DNA of 64,000 bases from the NCBI GenBank assembly GCA_019775845.1, contig JADQAV010000036.1, forward strand, positions 62,001 to 126,000, written 5' to 3'. Source of the stretch: Myrmaecium sp. VS I D KN 1 (taxonomy: Eukaryota; Ascomycota; Dothideomycetes; Valsariales; Valsariaceae). Positions 53,684-63,305 of this stretch are shown here, piece after piece. The position numbers and the translations under genes were made by a program. Each line of letters opens with the position of its first letter. Within the stretch, counting starts at the first letter, position 1. Under the pieces are notes generated by a model that worked only from the letters and a program-made list of their open reading frames with translations, did no database searches and was not told the DNA's origin.

Positions 53684-55711
53684 ATGCAGCAACCGGCCAT
53701 GACGCCGTGGCGGCTGCCAATGACATCGATGCCTCCTCCGCCGACCAGCACGAAGGTGCCCTACCTTCAGCATACAAATTCGATGCTGAACCTGCACAAC
53801 GAGCCCACCTGGCACTGGCCGCTCCGCTCTCCTCCGTCACCGACCGCTTCGTCGACCTCGTCCGCCAGCCGAAGTGCAACGCCGACCGCTTCGTTGAATC
53901 CGTGGGCCGCCGCCGCCTTGGCTTCTTCAATGTCCACACCCATGGGAACCCCAGGCTCGCAGACGCCTCGGTATTCGAGCCGCTCGGCGACTCCGCTCGC
54001 ACCCAATCCCGTCCGTCCGGGACCGATGAGCGGCAACCTGACCCCGCCGAGTCCGGTGTCCCCGGCGCGGGATCAGACGCCTTGCCAAAGTGAGATCGGA
54101 GGTTCGCCGGTCACTTCACCGGTCCCGAACCCCTACCGGGCGACCAATGCTCCCACGACCCTGCCTCCGGTGCCGACCAACGTGTACATCACGCCAGCCG
54201 TCTTGACCCAGTACGGCCTCACTTACGCCGACATTTTCCGTCGACAGGGGTGGGGGAGCACGTCCGCTAAACTCGCCTATCAATGGGCGACATCCAACCC
54301 TAGGACCGCCCTGCTCCTGCTCATGTGCGATGATGTTGCCGCGCTGAGGAAAGTGACCATCTTCGGCGGGTTGGAGGACTACAAGCTCCCCCACTCGGAA
54401 GCCGCCCTGGAAGGGATTGCCGCGAACCCCCGCAAAGTGGTGGAGATGCAGTGGCGCGTGATGGTGCAGGAGCTCCCGCAGAACGGCCAGCACACCGAGT
54501 TCCGGGCGCGCGAGGAGGTGCCCCTGGAATCGCTCGGGACGATCAAGACCAGCGGCGCGGGAAAGTGCGTGGACAAGGTCCGGTGGCTCGTCTGCAGCGA
54601 CGACAAAGTCTACGCGCGCAAGCGGTTGGTGTACGGCACCCAGGCGCAGAAAGCGACGATGCTCGCCCAGATCCAACGGTTCCGGAGCGTGGAGCACCCC
54701 AACATCGCCCGTCTGTTCTGCTCCTACTCCCACACCGGGGTCATCGGCATCGTCACCACGCACGGCCAGTACACGCTGGAGGACTACCTGCAGCTGCCGC
54801 CCGACCCCCACCGCGCGAAGCTCCTGCTGGACTGGATCAACGACCTCACTCAAGCGCTGGCGCACATCCACTCCCACGACATCTCCCACAAGAGCATCCG
54901 ACCGCATAAGATCCTCATCGACGGCTCCCGCATCTTCTTCTCGGCCTTCGGGATCGCGTCGTCCGCAAGCGACAACAGCAGCAGCAGAAGTAGCAGCAGC
55001 AGCCCAACCCGTCCCCAGGACCCATCCGCGTCCATCGACCCGAGCCCGCGATACATCTACGCCGCACCCGAAACGATCACACGGGGCAAGCTCGGCCGCC
55101 ACGCCGACGTCTTCGCCCTCGGCTGCGTCTTCCTGACCATGCTCACCGCAGCCAAAGGCCGCTCGGTCGCCGACTTCCACGCCTACCTCGCCTCTTCCCC
55201 TTCCTCCCGCGACCCCAGCTTCCACGCCAACCTCGACCGCGTGCAAACCTGGCTACACACCCTCTCCCGCCCCTCCGCCTCCTCCACCTCCTCCTCCACC
55301 CGCCGCGACCGCGACCGCGACCGCCCCCTCGTCGCCGCCGAAAAGGACGCCCTCGACTTCGTGGCCGCGATGCTCATCCCGGACCCCCTCCGGCGCGTGC
55401 GCATGAAGAAGCTGGCGCCCCACGTGGCGGAGTGGAACGAGGCGCGGGCGCGCTCGCGAACGCTGCTGCTGCTGGGCCGCCGGCGCAGCTTGGATGCGGT
55501 GGTGCAGGGGGGTTTTGTGCGGAGGGGGGAGGGGCCCGCGGGGACGGGGGTGGTGGGGGCGCAAGGGCAGGGGATGGGGATGGGGCAGACGATGGCGACG
55601 ATGGTGGGGTCTGCGACTGCGAATGCGACTGCGACTGCGGCAGCGACTGCGGCTGTGCCTGCGACTTCTGCTAATACCAGTGCGTTTGAGGGGTATTATG
55701 AGAGTCGCTGA
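53684..55711 (+). CDS. Protein pseudokinase with disordered N-terminus
   Basis: A single exon of 675 aa. Residues 1-165 are Ser/Pro/Thr-rich. Residues about 166-300 form a distinct conserved-looking module (VYITPAVLTQYGLTYADIFR, then ATSNPRTALLLLMCDDVAAL). A protein-kinase fold follows. The ATP lysine equivalent is present (VYARKRLV, Lys313). There is no glycine-rich loop I can see. HPNIARLFCSYSHTG and LLDWINDLTQALAHIHSHDI fit the N-lobe/C-lobe core. The HRD motif reads HKS (402-404), with the Asn position a Lys (409), and DFG reads AFG (421-423). The APE motif is present (YIYAAPET). Both catalytic aspartates are gone, so phosphotransfer is unlikely; a scaffold or regulatory role is inferred. 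The C-terminus is Ala/Thr-rich. It is not Pan3: the zinc finger and Pan3 motifs are absent. Confidence 0.82.
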   Translation: MQQPAMTPWRLPMTSMPPPPTSTKVPYLQHTNSMLNLHNEPTWHWPLRSPPSPTASSTSSASRSATPTASLNPWAAAALASSMSTPMGTPGSQTPRYSSRSATPLAPNPVRPGPMSGNLTPPSPVSPARDQTPCQSEIGGSPVTSPVPNPYRATNAPTTLPPVPTNVYITPAVLTQYGLTYADIFRRQGWGSTSAKLAYQWATSNPRTALLLLMCDDVAALRKVTIFGGLEDYKLPHSEAALEGIAANPRKVVEMQWRVMVQELPQNGQHTEFRAREEVPLESLGTIKTSGAGKCVDKVRWLVCSDDKVYARKRLVYGTQAQKATMLAQIQRFRSVEHPNIARLFCSYSHTGVIGIVTTHGQYTLEDYLQLPPDPHRAKLLLDWINDLTQALAHIHSHDISHKSIRPHKILIDGSRIFFSAFGIASSASDNSSSRSSSSSPTRPQDPSASIDPSPRYIYAAPETITRGKLGRHADVFALGCVFLTMLTAAKGRSVADFHAYLASSPSSRDPSFHANLDRVQTWLHTLSRPSASSTSSSTRRDRDRDRPLVAAEKDALDFVAAMLIPDPLRRVRMKKLAPHVAEWNEARARSRTLLLLGRRRSLDAVVQGGFVRRGEGPAGTGVVGAQGQGMGMGQTMATMVGSATANATATAAATAAVPATSANTSAFEGYYESR

Positions 55712-56310
55712 GGTCGGGTGGGAGAGAGTAATTCCTTTCTCGCGAAGCGTTGCGAGACGCATACGTTGGCTATGGGAGGCGAGGGGAAGAGGGAAGGGGC
55801 AATGGGTTCGATGGGAAGCGGAAGACTGGGAGGCTGGCAGGCATATGTCGCTATCTTCTGCACTATCCACCCGTTTTTCTGTTCTTTGATGTGGGAGGGG
55901 AAAATGTACGCTTTTCTTTTGCTGGAGGTTTCTTTCCTTTCTTCTTTTCATCTTTTCCCTTTTCTTCTTTCTCTTTCCTGCCTGGTGCTTTGGTTGGGTC
56001 CGCAGTGACGTCCCCATCTGATACCCTTTCTTCCTCCTCTTCCCTTCTCTCCGTCTCCTCGTTTTTTTTTTTTTTTTTTGTAGCTTTGCTCTTCTCTCCT
56101 CTGTCTTTTGCTCGGGTCGGTTTTGATTTTGAATCGGCAAGGGGGTTTGGAAAAGATGGGGATGGCGGCAGTTTGCAAGTTCAGTACATTATGCTCGGCT
56201 GGGTTTATATATATTTCTATATTTAGAGAGAGATGGGTACGAATACAAGTCTGACAACGTAAACAAGCAATAGCTTCGGAGTGGTGTAGCTCTTGTCGAC
56301 ACAGCAGTGA

Positions 56311-56364
56311 AATAATGATGATGGAAATGAAGAAGATGATACCGATGATGATGACGATAATGAT
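56311..56364. repeat. Imperfect GAT/GAA trinucleotide repeat
   Basis: A stretch made mostly of ATGATG, AAGAAG and GATGAT units with interruptions, in non-coding convergent space. Confidence 0.6.
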
Positions 56365-56503
56365 TTACAAAAACTGCTAAAAAACAAAAACAGAACGATA
56401 CTTATGCAAAGGATCCTTCGACCCCTAATCCTCTACTCCGTACCACCTCCACTCCCGTTTACAAGAGAAGAGAGCAAGCCTCCCACGAAACCCCTTCTAT
56501 AGC

Positions 56504-56525
56504 CCATCCCATCCCATCCCATCCC
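56504..56525. repeat. CATCC pentanucleotide repeat
   Basis: Four consecutive CATCC-type units (CCCATCCCATCCCATCCCAT), in the same C-rich 3' space. Confidence 0.7.
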
Positions 56526-56957
56526 CTCACTGCGTTGCCCCTCGTGCTCCTCCCCTCCCCACCCCACCCCATCCTCTCCCCAAACCCCCTTTCCCCCTTC
56601 GTGAGAAGAAACACAACACCAACCACAGGGATGTGCACACGGTGTATGTATGTGCGTATATATAGAAAATCTTTCCGCACCCCCGGTTCATGAGTGGTAT
56701 CGTACAACATGAGGAGTGATTTTTTGGAACAAAAAGTAGTCGTGAGGACGACTGATTGTAGAAATCACCATTCCTTTTCCCCCCTCTGCCCTCATTTCCC
56801 TCTTCCCCCACCTCTCCTCACAGCCCATCCCACCCCACAATTCATTCGCTTTCCCTTTCCTTCCCCCTTCCGTTCCACGCGTCATGGAGAAGAAGACGAA
56901 CCGTGAATCCAAATCCTCATATCATCCCGCTCCCATTTCGTCCATTCCCACACCATA

Positions 56958-58184
56958 CTAAACGATCACCTCCCCACAATCAATCACATTCGGTTTCCAC
57001 CGCGGCTTCTCCTGCCACGCGCCCTCCACGCTGCTAGGCACCGTGACGTCAAGGGGTCGGTAAAGGTACCAGCTCTTAAGCGCAGCGGCCGCAGCCTTAA
57101 AGCGAGCCTCATCCAAGCTGGCACCCACGCCCTCACCCAGCTTATCCGCGCCGGAGTAGACGCCGACGACGAAGACAGGCCGAATGCTCAGCCGACCCGT
57201 CTCGCTGATGAGGCGAGCGATGGGCTGCTCGAAGCCCTCGCGGGCGCACAGACGGGAGAGGTCGCGGGTGGGCTGTTTGAAGTCGAAGAGGGAGGCCATG
57301 TTGAGCTGGCGGCTGAGGAAGTGCTGCTCGAAGAACTGCTTCGCGGCCGCCTGACCGGCGTGCAGGTAGACGGCGCCCACCAGCGCCCGCACGAAGCTCT
57401 TGTTCGCATCGAACGAGGTGACGGCGTGGTCGGCCCGCGAGCCCGCCTGATCGGCCTCCTTGTAGGCGTGCTTCATCTCGCCGAACTGGTCGTCGTACAC
57501 CACCCGCGACGTCATCGTGTGTCGCCAGTGCGCCTTCTGCGTCGGCCGGCCCGTGCCCTTGATCGGGATGAAGGACGGGGCGTCCTCGTGGAGGACGCGC
57601 TGGTACTGGAGTAGGCCCGGGTCGACCTCCGGCCCCGGCACGGCGGCCTCCTCCACACCCCACTCTCTTGCGATGGCGGTGAGCGCGGCAGGGCCGACGT
57701 ATGCCCACTGGGCGGCGAACAGGACAGCCATTGGGAGTCGTGGGTAATGGCAGAGAAGGTATTCGCTCGTGTAGTAGCCGAGCAGGTCGGCACCAATCAC
57801 GGACAGCGATTCGTTGTTGAAGTGCGGTGACGGGTCCGCCGACGGATGGATGAGTGTGCGGGCGAGCGTCTCCAACGGCAAACGATCCGGTAGCGAGAGA
57901 CGGGCGTGCAAGGCGGCCAGCTTGGCCGACGATGTCCGTCGAGAACTTCGAGGTGTGGCGGGAGGTTGGGGAGGAGGAGTCTGGGGATCTACGGGCGGTT
58001 CCGGATCGGATTCAGGCGCGGAGGGCACGGGAGCGGCAGCGGTGGACTGCCACCGGAAGCCATTGGGATGCACGCGGGCGTGCGGCTGGTCGATCTGGCG
58101 GGATTGCAGAGGGCATGGCAGGCGCGGCCACACCCGAGGCGTGAGGAACTGACGTCCCCACGGAACGCTGCACACCCGCTTCAT
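56958..58184 (-). CDS. MRPL3: Mitochondrial large ribosomal subunit protein mL44 (yeast MRPL3)
   Basis: Role: structural protein of the mitochondrial large ribosomal subunit, built on an RNase III-like domain plus dsRNA-binding domain. A single exon of 408 aa. The first 45 residues are Arg/Pro-rich with few acids and contain PNGFRWQSTAAAP, typical of a mitochondrial presequence with its cleavage region. A Pro/Ser-rich linker precedes the RNase III-like fold (LPLETLARTLIHPSAD, NNESLSVIGADLLGYYTSEY). Further family blocks are DDQFGEMKHAYKEADQAGSR, NKSFVRALVGAVYLHAG and FDFKQPTRDLSRLCAREGFE. The C-terminal dsRBD-like part contains FVVGVYSGADKLGEG and LDEARFKAAAAALKSWYL. It shares a 354-base divergent promoter with a small mitochondrial-type protein. 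Confidence 0.9.
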   Translation of the reverse strand: MKRVCSVPWGRQFLTPRVWPRLPCPLQSRQIDQPHARVHPNGFRWQSTAAAPVPSAPESDPEPPVDPQTPPPQPPATPRSSRRTSSAKLAALHARLSLPDRLPLETLARTLIHPSADPSPHFNNESLSVIGADLLGYYTSEYLLCHYPRLPMAVLFAAQWAYVGPAALTAIAREWGVEEAAVPGPEVDPGLLQYQRVLHEDAPSFIPIKGTGRPTQKAHWRHTMTSRVVYDDQFGEMKHAYKEADQAGSRADHAVTSFDANKSFVRALVGAVYLHAGQAAAKQFFEQHFLSRQLNMASLFDFKQPTRDLSRLCAREGFEQPIARLISETGRLSIRPVFVVGVYSGADKLGEGVGASLDEARFKAAAAALKSWYLYRPLDVTVPSSVEGAWQEKPRWKPNVIDCGEVIV

Positions 58185-58538
58185 CCGGACGGAGGTGCGG
58201 GGGTCGCAATGGTGAAGGAGAAGGTCACGATGGCGAGCGAGGCCGAGCGAGAGGAGCGGGCGCCGGCTTGGGAGGACGGATTCTCCTGGCGGACGGGAAT
58301 AGCTGGAGGTCGTGAGATGGAGAGGAAACCAAAGGGAAATTTACGACCGGAGGGTCAGATGGGACCGCGAGCCAGCAGCCTGACCCGATCGGGCTAGGTC
58401 CATCGCCGGCCTTGGCGCTCCCGCCCCGATGTCCACCGTCGACCGTCGACCTGCTGCCTCAGGACTCCCGTTCGTGAGCCTCCACTTAACCCCATCCTTT
58501 CCCCACTCTCACCTCCACACATCACCATACACCTCACA
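58185..58538. promoter_or_regulatory. Divergent promoter between mL44 and the small complex I-like gene
   Basis: 354 bases between the start codons of two probable nuclear-encoded mitochondrial genes in opposite directions. No single motif is assigned. A shared control region is inferred from geometry only. Confidence 0.45.
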
Positions 58539-58998
58539 ATGGCTCAAGGTGCGAGCGAAGTGCACGATATGAAGCGTGGTGCTGCCATTGAGCATGGCCA
58601 CGGTCATGGAGGGAAGATTCCGTATGTCACTCAGCTGCTTCCCCAGCTATGGCATCATCCCTTCCGCCTTCTAACCTCACTCGCGCGGCCAGGTACCCCA
58701 AGCACGTCTGGTCACCCGCCGGTGGTTGGTACGCGCAGCCGGCCAACTGGAAGCAAAACACGGCCATCCTCGGTGCCGTCCTCTTCGGTATCGTCGCCTG
58801 CACATGGAGCCTGAGCGCCGAGAGGGAACACCGGACCAAGTTCCCTGAGCCCGATCGCTTCTTCCCTAGCCGATGGTGCGTGGCCACCTCATCCGGGACT
58901 TGCACCTTTCCGCTGACGTTTCTTTGATCCTCAGGTGGAGCAAGCAGATCATCGAGCACGAGCGAGCGGAGCGAGTGGCGCAGCGGAAGTCATCGTAG
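58539..58998 (+). CDS. Small single-pass protein, probable mitochondrial complex I accessory subunit
   Basis: Model: join(58539..58621, 58693..58875, 58935..58998), 109 aa; introns 71 and 59 nt. Exons join as GHGGKIPYPKHVWSPAGGWY and RFFPSRWWSKQIIEHERAER. One hydrophobic helix (TAILGAVLFGIVACTWSLSA, about 49-68) follows the W-S-P-A-G-G-W-Y block. The layout (short His/Gly-rich start, WSPAGGWYAQPANWK, one helix, basic IIEHERA tail) matches a small protein I recall as a fungal and plant NADH dehydrogenase accessory subunit (NUUM-like). I cannot confirm the exact subunit name. The family is widely conserved in fungi with complex I. Pairing with mL44 across a shared promoter supports a mitochondrial role. 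Confidence 0.75.
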
Positions 58999-59089
58999 AG
59001 CAGGTTCTCGGTTGTTTGTCAAAGCTAAAGCCGGCGTTGGGTTATGGAGTTCCTTGCTATGTCATCTGGTCACGTCAAGGCTGTACCTA

Positions 59090-60247
59090 TCATTCCAGCC
59101 TCTTTCGAAATTCTCTCAGTCTCTCAAATACATCAACACCGTTCCATGTTCCACCCTCCGGCCCGTATCTTAGAGTGGGCATCCCAACTTGCTCAATCGC
59201 GAAGCTGGCTGCCACGGAACCCCACGCGACCGCTTCATCAAGGTTGTCCATAACCTCGGCATGATCACCTCTGACCAGTCCCACTGCAAACCCTCCCAAG
59301 AATGTATTCCCACCTCCTGTAGGATCCACGACGCGGTCAGCGCTCTGGTGATAAGCCGGGAACCATCTGCCCTTCGTAGCTCGGGCTGCATAGCATCCTT
59401 CCTTGCCGCACCTAACCACCACCGCCCCGGCTCCGGACGCACCAACACCGGCTTTCAACCACGCATCAACGCACTCTTGGACACTTGACTTGTCCACTTC
59501 ACCGTCCCTGGTGAGCTCGCGGCCGAAGAAGCCACCCAGTTCAGCATGGTTAGGGCTTACGACGTCAATCATCTTGAGGGCTTCCAAGCATGTCTGCAGC
59601 TCAGCTGGAGTACACAGATCCGGCACGGGCTCCCAGATAAATACAGGAGGCCGTTCGGATGCTTCAGGGTCCAGCTCCTGCCGCCTGCGGAGGATGTTCC
59701 GCACCAGTTCAATGCAGCGCTGCGCCGAACAGATCAAATGGAACGACTTCGACTGGATGAATTTCGGAGTCAAGGAATCGTGATCAAGCCGTAATTTCGG
59801 GGTGGTATATCGAAATGCTTTCAAGCATCAGTCAGGATCGCGCTGAAAGAGAGGAGAGAGCGTACCTCTGTGCTCGCCCTCCGTGTAGCCATTCCACCCT
59901 CTCGTCGTGAGCCTGTGCGGAGTCTCGCGCATCAGACACGACGTCTTCCAATCCCGGATGGTCTCTTGCAGTGGCGGAGGAAAGTCCGAGCCACAGTCGA
60001 CGACCCATCCGATGGAACGTGAGGCAGGCGGGGGAGACAAGAGGCGGGCACCCAGAGCGGCATAAGATCCTGCACCGCCGACGATGTCGGTTACTGGGGG
60101 AGTTGGTGGTTGGAAGTGTATTTCATCTTGAGACCTGTTCAGCTAAGCCCGCGCTGTCACACGCTCGTTATTAGATTACTACCCACCGATGATGAACATC
60201 CCCAGCGTGACGAAATCTATTGGGGTTTGCACTTCGGAGGTAGCCAT
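59090..60247 (-). CDS. PfkB/ribokinase-fold protein (Mak32-like), possibly inactive
   Basis: Model: complement(join(59090..59817, 59866..60126, 60187..60247)), 349 aa; introns 48 and 60 nt, phases consistent. The fold begins MATSEVQTPIDFVTLGMFII, then DEIHFQPPTPPVTDIVGGAG and SYAALGARLLSPP (PfkB signature 1 region). The C-terminal signature reads DPTGGGNTFLGGFAVGL (residues 272-288); in active PfkB kinases this is D-T-x-G-A-G-D, where the last Asp is the catalytic base, here Asn278. The GG and T/G positions that hold ATP phosphates remain. Yeast Mak32 is a distant relative linked to maintenance of a killer dsRNA virus. Whether this protein phosphorylates a sugar is doubtful. It overlaps no neighbour and faces CAP across 0.66 kb. 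Confidence 0.85.
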
Positions 60248-60905
60248 TGTTACTTCAAGCGCAGTGCCCAGCACCCTCTCTATGGTTATGTAAACCGTAG
60301 ATTTCTTGACTGAGGTTGAGGTTGGAGTGGATCAGTCCATAGATCACAACGTTGTTGGCCGAATGTTAGATAAGCACAAACGCTATCCGCTGATAATGTG
60401 TCTTGCGGCGTTATTTCTGTTCGTATGCTGAGCTGCAGCCTCTTAAGGTAGATAAAGATTAGAACTTCTTCTAACCTAGGGTGAGTATGGGCTGTAAATT
60501 GTTCTTCAATTGATGTTTGCACATTGAAGTTCAATTGGCCCCGAGTTTCGCCGTATCCTCGTACTCCACATATGGCGTAGTTGCAGCAGAGGGGGTACAT
60601 TATTCTGCGGAGACCGTGCACGCAACCCCTAGGCCGCGATTATAGGAGGGATGCACCGGTACACACGACAAGGTGCTGAAGTTGCGCGTCCATAGAGCAG
60701 GCCGCAAATATCCATATTCCTCGGCTTCTCACGTTTTTATTCCATGCTTCTGGAGCACTTGTCAGATTGTCTCATTCATTTCTCATACCTATCCCGGCCG
60801 CAACCCTTCCGAAGCTCTTGTGTTTCAGCTTCACCAGAGCTTCGTTCGCCGTAGAACTGTCCAGAGCGCATCCATCACTGTGCATACCGTAGACCTTCCC
60901 CAGCC
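60248..60905. other. Divergent promoter between the PfkB-like gene and CAP
   Basis: About 0.66 kb, A/T-richer than most of the window around 60300-60560. Frames in it carry no domain. No gene is supported. Confidence 0.5.
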
Positions 60906-62774
60906 ATGGCCGCCAACCAAATGAACAACCTTACCACGCTCATCAAACGGTATGTACTCTGGCTTCTGTTCTACAGCTTGGTCGGCCCACTGTAGCAAGA
61001 TCCAACCGCAAGCCGCCGAGGTTCCACGACATGGAATTAATCGTTTGATGCTAGACTGGAGGCGGCTACATCCCGTCTTGAGGACATCGCTTCCTCTTCT
61101 ATCAGCCTCGACCAGGCTCCGTCCTCGAACACAGCTCTTGTTCCTCCGGCTCCCACCGCCGGCTCCAATGCGTCCACACAGGCTCCTCCGGCGGCCCCTC
61201 AGTCCAAGGCCGCCGATGCGCCAGCTTCTTTGACCGCTTTCGACAAGCTGATAGACGAAGAGCTGAAGCCCTGGATCAAGGCGAGCGAGAAGCTCGACCC
61301 CGTTCTCTCGCAACAGGTATGACGGATAGGCGACTTGCTCTCTTCGGTATGAGCGCATGGGGCTGACCTAGTAGCCAGGCTTCCGCGGTTCTAGACGCCT
61401 TCCTCGCCCAAAGGCAATTCCTCCTCGTGTCGACCAAGGCGAAGATGCCCGACATGGCCTCGCCGATTTACATGGAACTTTTGAAGGACCTGCAGCAAGC
61501 CATGGAGAAAGTGGACAGCACTCGGCAGGCAAACCGCGCGTCGCCGCTGAAAGATCATCTGGCCATGGTCGCTGACGGCGTGGGTGCCCTTGGCTGGGTC
61601 ACCGTGGAGACGAGCCCAAAGCCTGCTGATTATGTCGCGGAGCTGTTTGGGGGTGCTCAGATGTATGGCAACAAGGTTTTGAAGGAGTACAAGGAGAAGT
61701 AAGGCACCAGTCCCGGTGTTGTCGCTTGTCGCTAATCATACCTAGGGATCGCACTCATGTTGAATGGGTTCAGTCGTTCTACAAGCTCTTCAAATCGCTC
61801 GCCGCCTACATCAAGCAGTATCACATGAATGGTGTGTCCTGGAACAGCGACGGTATCGATCCAGCCGAAGCCCTCCGCCAGGTCAAGGCAAACTCAGGAA
61901 GCGTCAAGGCGCCTCCAGCACCGCCTGCGCCTGCTGGCGGTGCTCCTCCTCCGCCGCCGCCTCCGCCGCCGCCGCCAATGCCTGTGTTGGAGACGCCCGG
62001 AGACCGGCCCAAGACCGCTGGGCCCGGAGATATGAATGCCGTCTTCGAGCAGCTGAACCGTGGCGAGGCCGTGACCGCCGGTCTAAGGAAGGTGGACGCC
62101 AGCCAAATGACGCATAAGAACCCATCACTCCGGACGACTGGCCCTGTGCCTGATCGCGGTGACTCCCCTGTCTCTCGCAGCAAATCACCAGCACCGCCCG
62201 GCAAGAAGCCTAAGCCTGAGAGCATGCGTACCAAGAAGCCTCCGAAGAAGGAGCTCGACGGAAACAAGTGGCTCATTGTGAGTTTGCAGCTTGATGACGG
62301 TCCCAGCGTCCTCGATTACTGATGTATGAGCAGGAAAATTACGACTCGCCAACGGCCCCTGTTGAGATTGATGCCTCGTTGACCCACTCGATCCTGATCT
62401 CTAGGTGCAAGAACACCACCATTCGGATCAACGGCAAAGCCAATGCGATCGCGCTGGACAACAGTTCCCGGACGTCACTTATTCTTGACTCCCTTGTTTC
62501 CTCGGTGGACGTGATCAAGTGCCCCAATTTCGCCCTTCAGGTACTAGGAACTCTGCCTACCATCCTCCTGGACCAGGTCGACGGTGCGACAATATACCTG
62601 AGCAAGGAATCGGTGAACACCGAGATCTTTACAAGCAAGTGCACAAGCGTGAACATAAATCTTGCTCCTGAGACCGACGACGGCGACTACCGCGAATGCC
62701 CCGTCCCCGAGCAAATTCGTAGCTACGTCAAGGATGGGCAGCTTGTCAGCGAGATCGTTGAGCATGCTGGTTAG
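60906..62774 (+). CDS. SRV2: Adenylyl cyclase-associated protein (CAP/Srv2)
   Basis: Role: binds actin monomers, recycles ADP-actin from cofilin, and in yeasts couples Ras to adenylyl cyclase. Model: join(60906..60949, 61055..61316, 61379..61698, 61746..62277, 62334..62774), 532 aa. The N-terminal MAANQMNNLTTLIKRLEAAT forms the cyclase-binding coiled coil. A helical folded domain follows (LTAFDKLIDEELKPWIKASE to NGVSWNSDGIDPAEALRQV). A proline-rich stretch (PPPPPPPPPPPMP) is a profilin- or Abp1-type docking site. A WH2-like segment (LRKVDASQMTHKNPSLR) leads into the C-terminal beta-sheet CARP domain (KWLIENYDSP, then HSILISRCKNTTIRINGKAN). Five exons all fit in phase. Order and length match fungal CAPs. 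Confidence 0.95.
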
Positions 62775-63305
62775 AACAACGTTGGGAGTGTCTTGGCTAG
62801 GACCCCGGGAGCATGATGAGGCTGTGGAACGCAGTTTGCTGTACTGTATTGAATAGAAGCCGTGTAACAGCTCAGAACTTTGTCCTTGAACATACATGGC
62901 CTTCCTGTTCTATTGATTTCTAAAGTCAATGGCTCATTTAAGCCTTGTAGCAGCTTTATGTCTTCTCGCACCTACGAAGGGGGATGTTGCTCCCGCCAGG
63001 CGCGCGCATAGAGGTGGCAAGTATAGCCGACTCTTTCTTATCGCCACTTTAGATCGTAAAACCCCACCGTCATTCTGCACCTCCACCCGAATATCCCACG
63101 GTGCGGTTCAAAAGGACGTCGCCTACCTTGTCCATTCTCCCCAACCACCCTACGCCACCCGAGTTATTTACAGCGGCTTTCCGCGCGCCCGGGTTCCTTT
63201 CACACACGGAGAGTCAGCTCGTGCAGGCACCGGCTCGCCACAATATTTTTCTTTCACTAGACCCTCGCATCGCACGACCCGGGAAACCCGTACTACACCG
63301 TCGCC
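62775..63305. other. Intergenic, CAP 3' flank and eIF5B promoter
   Basis: About 0.53 kb, no gene supported. Frames at 62929-63445 overlap the eIF5B leader and are low in complexity. Confidence 0.5.

Larger units (their letters stand above)
55712..56957. other. Convergent intergenic region rich in simple repeats
   Basis: Shared 3' space of the pseudokinase gene (+) and mL44 (-). It contains T18 at 56062-56079, a GAT-rich microsatellite-like stretch (56311-56364) and a CATCC pentamer repeat (56504-56525). No gene is supported. Confidence 0.55.

Noticed and set aside
53707-54093. A 128-codon plus-strand frame overlapping the pseudokinase N-terminus
   Set aside because: It looks protein-like at first, but the overlapping frame continues without a break into the kinase fold and shows the Ser/Pro pattern seen in such proteins; no splice site joins the alternative frame to the kinase.
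54116-55246. A 376-codon minus-strand frame inside the pseudokinase gene
   Set aside because: Antisense shadow with no domain; the plus frame carries the kinase fold.
53684-55711. Identification of the kinase-like protein as Pan3
   Set aside because: The C3H zinc finger, the Pan3 linker and its C-terminal knob are absent.
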